The notes beneath the pieces are model-generated. The model saw only the letters and a program-made list of their open reading frames with translations, had not been told where the DNA came from and searched no databases. 13,544 nucleotides of DNA from Armatimonadota bacterium. GTDB taxonomy: Bacteria > Armatimonadota > Armatimonadia > Armatimonadales > Armatimonadaceae. Location of the stretch: contig JAURHZ010000035.1 of the NCBI GenBank assembly GCA_030833025.1, forward strand, positions 1 through 13,544, given 5' to 3'. A program made the position numbers and the translations under genes. Numbering within the stretch: the stretch's first letter is position 1; each line of letters opens with the position of its first letter. Below are positions 6,989 through 12,867 of this stretch, in pieces.

Positions 6989-7062
6989 TCGGAATCAGAG
7001 GAACTTTACCTATGTCCTCTGCAACCCGAACAGAGCGCTTTACCAAGCTGAACTATGCCCCG
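6989..7062 (-). tRNA. Degenerate tRNA-Pro(CGG)-like sequence, probable pseudo-tRNA or tRNA-derived leader RNA
   Basis: Exactly 74 bases, in the purM-kinase intergenic gap, align without gaps to bacterial tRNA-Pro. Kept features: C1 and discriminator A of tRNA-Pro, T8, the AGCTTGGTA D-loop, and GTTCGGG placing CGG as anticodon with G37. Lost features: the T-loop reads TAAAGTT instead of TTCxAxT; the canonical anticodon stem CTCTG/TGCAG has a C-C clash, while a shifted pairing CTCTG/CAGAG gives a 9-base loop; the acceptor stem has three Watson-Crick pairs, two G.U pairs and two mismatches (rescued if one A bulges); D and T stems each have a mismatch. CCA is not encoded. A terminator follows 13 bases later. 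A tRNA-Pro(UGG) elsewhere could read CCG codons, making loss tolerable. I judge tRNA ancestry likely but translational function doubtful. Confidence 0.5.
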
Positions 7063-7075
7063 GCTATCTCGCCTA

Positions 7076-7091
7076 CTCCACCAGCGTGGAG
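7076..7091. other. Small hairpin upstream of the tRNA-like sequence
   Basis: CTCCAC and GTGGAG flank a 4-base loop as a perfect 6-base-pair stem. It lies in the divergent gap between purM and the kinase, in the predicted 5' segment of the minus-strand leader. No role is evident. Confidence 0.3.
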
Positions 7092-7103
7092 CGTTACCGC
7101 GCG

Positions 7104-7132
7104 ATATTATCACGTGGCTATGATGCAAGCAA
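7104..7132 (-). promoter_or_regulatory. Candidate promoter of the tRNA-like/purM leader transcript
   Basis: On the minus strand TTGCTT (7132-7127) and TAATAT (7109-7104) are 17 bases apart, and TG precedes the -10 box in the extended-10 position. Transcription would start near 7097, 35 bases before the tRNA-like sequence. The same A/T patch read on the plus strand gives TATTAT 9 bases before the kinase ATG, so the two promoters may share it. Confidence 0.35.
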
Positions 7133-8019
7133 AGCCGGCTCCGGACGTTCTCCTTACGATAGATGCAGGAGGAACGTCGGTGCGCTTTCGCCTCCAGCGG
7201 AATGAGACGCTTCTATGTAATGACTGGACTGTGTCGGCATCGGATGACGGTCGCCCACCAGAGTTACAGCCAACGATTGTCCAACCTGATGTGATTGTAG
7301 CAGGCATCACAAAAGTGAGCCGCCCAGGCGTAGTCGATGCTTGGAAACATGCAATTGAATGCAAGTTTCCAGCGGCTCATGTGCACATCGTGCCTGATTA
7401 TGAGCTAGCGGCGGCTGCTGCCATCGATACGGAAGGTGCGGTGATGCTCCTTGCTGGCACAGGTTCGCTGGCATGCGTATTTGAGAATTCGAAGTTAATG
7501 CGCATCGGTGGGCGCGGCTGGGAATATGGCGATGAAGGATCTGGCGCTTTCATCACTACCGAATTAGTGAGGCGCTGTATCCGTGGACTCGATGGAATGC
7601 TTCCATGCACCCCACTGATACACAGAGTCATTGACATCGCCGGAACCAGGGATGCTGGAGACTTTGCTACTTGGGCACGTAGTGAAGCAGAAATTCACGG
7701 TCGTGGTTTCTTAGTGCCATTGCTGACGATTGCCGCCGCTGAACACGATAGTGAAGCAGTCAACCTCCTCGTGGGTGCTGGAGGCTGGCTCGCGCGACTT
7801 GCGCGCGCAGCCAAGCAGAGAAGTTCGTCGACCAGACAGGACACCATTGTGATCAGGGCCGTCGGAGGGCTCTGGGAAACCGGTCCGTTTATTAGGGATG
7901 CGACAGTCAATGCCCTAGTGAAGTGGTTTGACACAGTTGAGTTTTCCCGCTTTGAAGGGAGTCACTTAGTGGGAGGTCAGCGCTTACTGGCATTGGGTCA
8001 CCGCCCCACCCCCAAGTAA
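7120..8019 (+). CDS. BadF/BadG-type ATPase domain sugar kinase, N-acetylglucosamine kinase-like
   Basis: The 299-residue protein has the ASKHA sugar-kinase layout: phosphate-1 motif LLTIDAGGTSVR (11-22), a likely catalytic Asp in VPDYELAAAA (Asp93), phosphate-2 motif LLAGTGS (110-116), the GGRGWEYGDEGSG loop (130-142) typical of GlcNAc kinases, and AVGGLWETGP (adenosine region) near residue 248. By family it would phosphorylate an amino sugar, most likely N-acetylglucosamine, in the cytosol using ATP; glucosamine or another sugar is possible. The start is set at the ATG pair 7120/7123, because the motif follows at the usual distance and the longer frame from 7012 is antisense to the tRNA-like sequence. 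No ribosome site is visible; TATTAT lies 9 bases upstream, so a leaderless message is possible. Together with the glycosylasparaginase at the left edge it hints at glycopeptide salvage, but the genes are 6.6 kb apart. Confidence 0.8.
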   Translation: MMQAKPAPDVLLTIDAGGTSVRFRLQRNETLLCNDWTVSASDDGRPPELQPTIVQPDVIVAGITKVSRPGVVDAWKHAIECKFPAAHVHIVPDYELAAAAAIDTEGAVMLLAGTGSLACVFENSKLMRIGGRGWEYGDEGSGAFITTELVRRCIRGLDGMLPCTPLIHRVIDIAGTRDAGDFATWARSEAEIHGRGFLVPLLTIAAAEHDSEAVNLLVGAGGWLARLARAAKQRSSSTRQDTIVIRAVGGLWETGPFIRDATVNALVKWFDTVEFSRFEGSHLVGGQRLLALGHRPTPK

Positions 8020-8158
8020 CGAGGTAGGCTTCCTGAAGTGATTCGCTAGTAAAGTGGGAACATGTAAATGCTCGAGCCGGTAATGTCAACGATTGGCAAT
8101 GTACGGGACCACGTAACGGCGATAACGAACATCAGAAACACATGGACTGGCTGGATGA

Positions 8159-8188
8159 TTGTTTGATTGACGTGAATCCGGTTAGAAT
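8159..8188 (+). promoter_or_regulatory. Candidate promoter of the SPOR-domain gene
   Basis: TTGTTT (8159-8164) and TAGAAT (8183-8188) are 18 bases apart. Transcription would start near 8195, about 35 bases before the ATG at 8230. The rest of 8020-8158 shows no terminator for the kinase gene and no convincing reading frame. Confidence 0.4.
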
Positions 8189-8229
8189 ACAAAAAGTTGC
8201 TGAGCGAAAAGGGAAAACTGGAAATTCCA

Positions 8230-8946
8230 ATGAGTGTTGACCGCAATGTTTGGATATACGGCACAGGTTTGTTGGTTATCGTCGGCGGCTGCTTTGCAAT
8301 CGGGTATGCCGTGCTACCGACAAAACCAGCATTTAATGCCAAACAAGTCGTGGCTGATCCAACACTGACACCGGTTGAAGCCCCTACCCCGGCACCAAAT
8401 GCCGAAACCCAAGTGCCGAAGCTGGTGATTGAAGACATTACAGCCGAGAAGGTGGCGAGCGCGAAGGCGTCAGAGGAACTGACTCTTAACGAACCGGAAC
8501 CAACTCCGTCATCTCCGGAAGAGTTAGATATCCAAGTGGATACATCGAAAAAGAACGATTCAAACGATGGCACATCTGAGCCATCACCTATCGATTCGCC
8601 GCCACCAACAATAGACGCAGAGCCCGTAAAAGCAGCAAAACCGGCCCAAACAAAGCAAACTCCGCCGGTGGTTGCACCTCCAAAACAGGATTCCAAGACG
8701 TCTGTCCCCACACCAGCGGATGAAACGCTAGCGTTGTTCCGTGTCAGAATCGCTGGCATCAAGACGACGCGTAAGGAAGCAAGTGTCTTGGTAAGCGAGC
8801 TTAAAGATAAAGGCTTTTCTGCGACGATTCTCCCCCTGGCAGGAAGCTTTGTCGTTCAAACCGGCGCCTTCAAGGATCGTAAGAGTGCTGAAGCGCTGCA
8901 GCGGACGTTGTTGGATAACGGCTACGATACCAGTATCACCAACTGA
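8230..8946 (+). CDS. Membrane-anchored SPOR-domain protein
   Basis: The 238-residue protein has three parts. Residues 8-29 (WIYGTGLLVIVGGCFAIGYAV) form one membrane segment after a short N-terminus, so the rest should face the periplasm. Residues 30-168 are a low-complexity linker rich in Pro, Glu, Thr, Lys and Asp, with no fold expected. Residues 169-238 are a SPOR domain: a strand FRVRIAGI, a helix TRKEASVLVSELKDKGF, strands SATILPLAGSFVVQTGAF, and a helix DRKSAEALQRTLLDNGY. SPOR domains bind glycan strands of septal peptidoglycan that lack stem peptides, and localise proteins such as FtsN and DedD to the division site. The ATG at 8230 with GGAAA just upstream is preferred over an in-frame TTG at 8197. 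No enzyme domain is present, so it is more likely a division-associated structural or regulatory protein. Confidence 0.85.
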   Translation: MSVDRNVWIYGTGLLVIVGGCFAIGYAVLPTKPAFNAKQVVADPTLTPVEAPTPAPNAETQVPKLVIEDITAEKVASAKASEELTLNEPEPTPSSPEELDIQVDTSKKNDSNDGTSEPSPIDSPPPTIDAEPVKAAKPAQTKQTPPVVAPPKQDSKTSVPTPADETLALFRVRIAGIKTTRKEASVLVSELKDKGFSATILPLAGSFVVQTGAFKDRKSAEALQRTLLDNGYDTSITN

Positions 8947-9000
8947 GAGCGCCCAAGTAAACACAGTCAATGTCGGCGCGAGCCAGATATTGGTGATCGT

Positions 9001-9177
9001 ATGGCATCTAAGTCTATTTATGACGATTGCCAGACACTAGGCAGCGTGTTTATATGTGCGCCAAAGTCCAATATTGCATTCGCCCTACTGACGGGTTTGC
9101 TTGGGATCACAGGTATTCCGGGAACAGTCATCCTGAATGTTCAACGTGAAACCTTCGGACCGGTTGGAATGAAATAG
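9001..9177 (+). CDS. Possible 58-residue single-span membrane protein, unrecognised
   Basis: An open frame of 58 codons starts at ATG 9001 and ends at TAG 9177, in the otherwise empty 289 bases between the SPOR-domain gene and the convergent dppC-type gene. The product has a polar N-terminus with two Cys, then a hydrophobic stretch rich in Gly, Leu and Ile at about residues 24-46 (including AFALLTGLLGITGIPGTVIL), and a short basic C-terminus. GGTGAT a few bases upstream is a weak ribosome site. I do not recognise a family. It could be a chance frame; the remaining bases on either side show no strong terminator or promoter. Confidence 0.3.
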   Translation: MASKSIYDDCQTLGSVFICAPKSNIAFALLTGLLGITGIPGTVILNVQRETFGPVGMK

Positions 9178-9235
9178 TATGCTTGGCTACTGTCACTGAT
9201 ACAAGACTGAGGGTAGTCCGTAACCCAGATATGCC

Positions 9236-10096
9236 CTATCGACGGGTCTTTCGGGGATCCAAGGCATCCCGCAGGCCATCGCCGAGGAAGTTTAACGCGA
9301 TGACAGTCAAACTCAGCATCGTAGCTGGAACGATTACTAATCGAGGCTCAGACTTGTAGAAGTCCAGAGCATCGTTAATCATACGGCCCCAGCTTGGCAT
9401 CGGGCGTTGAACACCGATTCCAAGGTAGGAAAGTGTTGCTTCCGCCAAGATCACACCGGCGGCATCCACCGTCACAGCAACAATCACAGGCGACACGAGA
9501 TTTGGCAGGATGTGGTGCAACAGGATTCTGCCGTGACTGGACCCGATGCTACGCGCTGCATCCACAAACTCTCGCTGGCGAAGTGCAACGACTTGCCCTC
9601 GGACCAGACGGGCCAGTGGTGGCCACCCGGTTACTCCGAGGCTAACGACGACCAATAGCGCAGATGTTTCAGGACGCGAGCTGGTTGCGCCGAGCGTACC
9701 AAGTAACAAAATGGCCAATAGGACATCCGGAAATGCCAAAAGCACATCGGTGACACGCATCAACAAGCTGTCGATCCAACCACCCCGATAACCAGCAATC
9801 AGCCCAACCGTGACGCCAAGAAAGACGACAACACATTCGACACTGACTGCAACCATCAACGAAATGCGCGCACCGACAAGCACACGCGTCAATATGTCGC
9901 GCCCAAGGTCATCCGTACCAATGACATGTTTAGCTCCTGGAGGGAGCAAGCGAGAATCCGGTAGCTGTTGTTCGTAGCCAAATGGCAGAATCATCGGAAC
10001 GATTGCCGCTGCAAGGATGAGCAGTGCCAGAAAGATGATGCTTGCGAGGGCGATTTTGTTTGCAGCGATGCGCTGCCATGTTTCGCGTGGAGTCAT
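9236..10096 (-). CDS. Oligopeptide/dipeptide ABC transporter permease, DppC/OppC type
   Basis: This is the second membrane subunit of a peptide importer. The 286-residue product starts with the OppC N-terminal helix (about 15-38), then the family motif HVIGTDDLGRDILTRVLVGAR (57-77), several transmembrane helices, and the EAA loop EFVDAARSIGSSHGRILLHHILPN (176-199) that docks on the ATPase. It ends with SYLGIGVQRPMPSWGRMI and the NFLGDGLRDALDPR tail typical of DppC. The ATG at 10096 lies 1 base after the dppB-type stop, so the two are translationally coupled; a longer frame from 10141 would overlap that gene and is not needed. No oppD/oppF ATPase gene follows; the transcript leaves into the 8947-9235 gap with no clear terminator. 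Confidence 0.93.
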   Translation of the reverse strand: MTPRETWQRIAANKIALASIIFLALLILAAAIVPMILPFGYEQQLPDSRLLPPGAKHVIGTDDLGRDILTRVLVGARISLMVAVSVECVVVFLGVTVGLIAGYRGGWIDSLLMRVTDVLLAFPDVLLAILLLGTLGATSSRPETSALLVVVSLGVTGWPPLARLVRGQVVALRQREFVDAARSIGSSHGRILLHHILPNLVSPVIVAVTVDAAGVILAEATLSYLGIGVQRPMPSWGRMINDALDFYKSEPRLVIVPATMLSLTVIALNFLGDGLRDALDPRKTRR

Positions 10097-10097
10097 C

Positions 10098-11054
10098 TCA
10101 AATCGCCTTTTGGTCCGATACACGAGCACGTGGGTCGACAAAGCCTTGGAGGATATCGACCAAGAGGTTTACCCCGACAAAGATTCCCGCAAGCAGCAGG
10201 GCAAGGCCCTGAATAACGGGATAGTCGCGCGCTGTGATTGCAGTGATACTTTGGTTGCCAATTCCCGGAATGGTAAAGAATGTCTCAACGACGAAGGATC
10301 CACTAAGGAGATATCCAAACGTTGTGCCTGCGACTGTCAGGATGGGCGAAAGTGCATTACGAAGCGCATGCTTGAACAATACGCCTATTGGACGCACACC
10401 TTTTGCTCGTGCCGTTCTAATAAAGTCCTGACTTAGGACATCCAGCATCGCAGAACGTGTCAAGCGGGCAATCAATGCACTGGACCTAGCAGCCAGAACG
10501 ACTGTCGGCAGAATAAATGTTGCAGGGTCAACAAGACCTTCTTGCAGAGAAAATCCACCCACAGGCAGCCAGCCCATCCGTACCGCAAGTACGAGCGTAA
10601 GCACTGGCGCCAGAACAAAGCTCGGCGTAGCGACACCGAGCAACGCAAAAGCCATCGCAAAGCGGTCGATCCATGAGTTGTGTTTGATGGCTGCAATCAC
10701 GCCCAGAGGAATTCCCGTGAGTAGCGCAAGGCCAAGTGCTGAAACCGCGAGAATCGCCGTGTTTGGAAAGCCACGTGCGATGAAATCCGTAACAGGTTCC
10801 TTGGTTTGGTAGCTGCGTCCAAAATCACCCTTTGTGACAACCGCGACAACATATTTACCGTAGCGCTCGAGGGGAGGCCTGTCGAGACCCCATTCGTGCC
10901 TGACGCGCGCTTTTGCTTCGGGTGCTGCCCGCTGTCCAAGAATAATATCTACCGGATCAGCGGGTGATAGGTAGGCGGCAAAGAATACGAGAAACGAAAT
11001 GGCAAGAAGAGTCGGAACTGCCAATCCGAGGCGCGTCAGCACGTAGCGGAGCAT
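10098..11054 (-). CDS. Oligopeptide/dipeptide ABC transporter permease, DppB/OppB type
   Basis: This is the first membrane subunit of the importer. The 318-residue protein opens MLRYVLTRLGLAVPTLLAISF, the standard DppB first helix, followed by the periplasmic segment with the GDFGRSYQTKEPV motif (76-88), five further helices, and the EAA loop DFIRTARAKGVRPIGVLFKHALRNA (210-234). The GSFVVETFFTIPGIG stretch (252-266) and FVDPRARV near the C-terminus are also diagnostic. The ATG at 11054 lies 9 bases after the binding-protein stop, whose TAG forms part of the AATAGG ribosome site. Substrate class (di- or oligopeptide, nickel, or another small molecule) cannot be decided from the permease. Confidence 0.95.
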   Translation of the reverse strand: MLRYVLTRLGLAVPTLLAISFLVFFAAYLSPADPVDIILGQRAAPEAKARVRHEWGLDRPPLERYGKYVVAVVTKGDFGRSYQTKEPVTDFIARGFPNTAILAVSALGLALLTGIPLGVIAAIKHNSWIDRFAMAFALLGVATPSFVLAPVLTLVLAVRMGWLPVGGFSLQEGLVDPATFILPTVVLAARSSALIARLTRSAMLDVLSQDFIRTARAKGVRPIGVLFKHALRNALSPILTVAGTTFGYLLSGSFVVETFFTIPGIGNQSITAITARDYPVIQGLALLLAGIFVGVNLLVDILQGFVDPRARVSDQKAI

Positions 11055-11063
11055 CTGTAAAGC

Positions 11064-12704
11064 CTATTCGACCGTAGTCGTCTTGTGTGGCAAGTGGCCC
11101 ATCAGAGAATCCTTGATTCCCTTCACCCATGGCTTAACAAGCTCAAGGTCCTTCTGGAAGTAGATCGGAACCCATGGCGCATCATCCACGACAAAGCGCT
11201 CAGCCTTGGCATAGAGCGCCATCCGTTTTGCAGCATCTCGCTCACTGTCTGCCGCGGCACACATCGCATCGTAATCTTTGTTGGTGTACCCGGTGCGGTT
11301 TTCCGGTGACCCTGATGTCAACAAGAGGCTAAGGAAGTTCTGTGGGTCGAGGTAGTCCGCACTCCAGCGCATGTGAAAGAGATCAATCTCTTTGTTGTCC
11401 GTGGCCTTGAGGAAGGTTCCCCACTCCATTTCGCGCAAAGTTACAGGGATACCGACCTTACTCAGCTGCTCTTTCATCACTTCCGCGGCCTTAGCAAGAT
11501 CCGTTTGCTTCTCACGGAAGCTCAGCACTAGTGGTGGAAGACCTTTGCCGCCAGGGTAGCCAGCTGCAGCCAACAATTCCGATGCCTTTGCAGGATCAAA
11601 CGCTAGGCCCTTAAATGACGCATCGTAGCCAGGGAGGCCTTCAGGTAAAACGCCTTCGGCACGCTTATTGATGCCGAGAAGCACTGTCTTGATGATCGCA
11701 TCCTTGTCAACCGCATGGGCGACAGCTTGGCGAACGCGCTTATCCTTGAACGGTGCATAATGGGTCTGGTTGAGACCAAGATAGAACGTCGCAGCACGAC
11801 CAAAGGTCTGAATCTCGCCAGAAACCTTAGCATCTGCCTTGTCGCGCTCGTAATCTCCCTTTTCGAGAGTTACGATGTCGAGCTGTCCGGCATCGTAGCG
11901 ATTGCGAGCCGTCTTAGCATCCAAAATGATTGGACGCTCAATCTTCTTAAGCTTCGGTGCACCTGCCCAGTAATCCGCGTTGGCATCAAGGATCACTTTT
12001 CCCTGACGGACATAGCTGCCGAGCTTAAAAGGCCCGGTTCCAACCACGTTGGTGGATGTTACCGTGAAGGCTCCATCCTCAACTTTTTCGCCCTTCTCGA
12101 CTTCTGCTTTATCAAGCGCATATGCCGTTGGGAATGTCAGTTTGCCGAGGAAGTAGCTTCGTGGTGCGGTAATCGTGATCGAGATATGTGTGTCATCAAT
12201 GACCTTCACACCCGCAAGCGTCGTGGACTTCCCGGCCGCGTATTCTTTTGCCCCGACGATGTCATCGAGATAGTTCAATGCGACAGGTGATGCCAGCTTT
12301 GGATCAAGTGAGCGTGCGATTGCATATGCATAGTCACCTGCGACTACAGGCTTGCCATTTTGGAACTTGACACCTGAGCGAAGTGTAAATGTGTATGTCT
12401 TGCCATCAGCAGAAACATCCCACTTCTCAGCGCCAAGCGGTACGACTTCGTTACTATCGTTCCATCCAACCAAGCCTTCATAGATATTGTGCAAGAGGTC
12501 GATTGTAGGGCCATCTGTTACCAGTGCAGGATCCAGCGTTGTAGGCTCCGCCGTCAGTGCATAACGAAGGACACCCGGAACTTTGCCACCGGATGCATTT
12601 CTGCCAGGGCATCCACTAAGCATCACCCCAGTTGACAGTGCAATCAACGAGATGACAGAAGCAGTGAGGACGGATTTACGGGTCAGAAAGACTGGGTTTG
12701 GCAT
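11064..12704 (-). CDS. Lipoprotein peptide-binding protein of an ABC importer (SBP_bac_5, OppA/DppA type)
   Basis: This subunit captures the solute outside the inner membrane and passes it to the permeases. The 546-residue precursor has a basic N-terminus (TRKS), a hydrophobic core and lipobox LSGC with Cys32 as the lipidated residue. The mature part shows the family signature LRYALTAEPTTLDPALVTDGPTIDLLHNIYEGLV, the TYTFTLRSGVKFQNGKPV block, VGTGPFKLGSY, DKRVRQAVAHAVDKDAI, WSADYLDPQNFL, and a C-terminal PWVPIYF strand. Overall it is close to full OppA length (about 540). It is first in the operon with the two permeases. The ATG at 12704 is only 8 bases from a TATAAT box, so the message should have almost no leader; no ribosome site is present. 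Peptide is the likeliest cargo, by family membership alone. Confidence 0.93.
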   Translation of the reverse strand: MPNPVFLTRKSVLTASVISLIALSTGVMLSGCPGRNASGGKVPGVLRYALTAEPTTLDPALVTDGPTIDLLHNIYEGLVGWNDSNEVVPLGAEKWDVSADGKTYTFTLRSGVKFQNGKPVVAGDYAYAIARSLDPKLASPVALNYLDDIVGAKEYAAGKSTTLAGVKVIDDTHISITITAPRSYFLGKLTFPTAYALDKAEVEKGEKVEDGAFTVTSTNVVGTGPFKLGSYVRQGKVILDANADYWAGAPKLKKIERPIILDAKTARNRYDAGQLDIVTLEKGDYERDKADAKVSGEIQTFGRAATFYLGLNQTHYAPFKDKRVRQAVAHAVDKDAIIKTVLLGINKRAEGVLPEGLPGYDASFKGLAFDPAKASELLAAAGYPGGKGLPPLVLSFREKQTDLAKAAEVMKEQLSKVGIPVTLREMEWGTFLKATDNKEIDLFHMRWSADYLDPQNFLSLLLTSGSPENRTGYTNKDYDAMCAAADSERDAAKRMALYAKAERFVVDDAPWVPIYFQKDLELVKPWVKGIKDSLMGHLPHKTTTVE

Positions 12705-12712
12705 GACCCGCA

Positions 12713-12721
12713 ATTATAGCA
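12713..12721 (-). promoter_or_regulatory. Extended -10 promoter of the peptide-importer operon
   Basis: On the minus strand TGCTATAAT is a perfect extended -10 element; no good -35 box is found 16-18 bases upstream. Initiation 6-7 bases downstream falls at about 12707-12706, two or three bases before the ATG at 12704, giving a leaderless or near-leaderless mRNA. Confidence 0.6.
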
Positions 12722-12740
12722 CGCTACTCCACCACCTCGT

Positions 12741-12761
12741 TTCCAAGTCATCACGTTGGAA
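12741..12761. promoter_or_regulatory. Inverted repeat upstream of the importer promoter, candidate operator
   Basis: TTCCAA (12741-12746) and TTGGAA (12756-12761) form a 6-9-6 inverted repeat. Relative to the predicted start it covers about -35 to -55, a normal place for a dimeric regulator and suggestive because the promoter lacks a -35 box. The rest of 12722-12867 holds nothing else I can name. Confidence 0.3.
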
Positions 12762-12867
12762 TCCAATGGATGAAATCGTAACAAGGAGTCGCCTAAACAA
12801 CAGCAACACTCATCTTCAGTAAACTATCTGGAACAACGCATTGAGATAACCCACTCGATATTGCGTT

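Noticed and set aside
7081..7104. Plus-strand GTGG..TTACCGCG resembling a T-box motif before the kinase
   Set aside because: The core is interrupted by extra bases, no terminator or specifier stem follows, and the downstream gene is not an aminoacyl-tRNA synthetase or amino-acid gene.
8142..8240. 32-codon frame starting MDWLDDC that overlaps the SPOR-domain start
   Set aside because: No ribosome site, no recognisable sequence, and it runs through the predicted promoter.
8046..8762. Long minus-strand open frame of 238 codons opposite the SPOR-domain gene
   Set aside because: Its Ser/Gly-rich composition is what the antisense of a Pro/Glu/Thr linker gives. The C-terminal end over the intergenic gap looks hydrophobic and faintly like a YggT tail, but the match is too weak to call a gene or relic.
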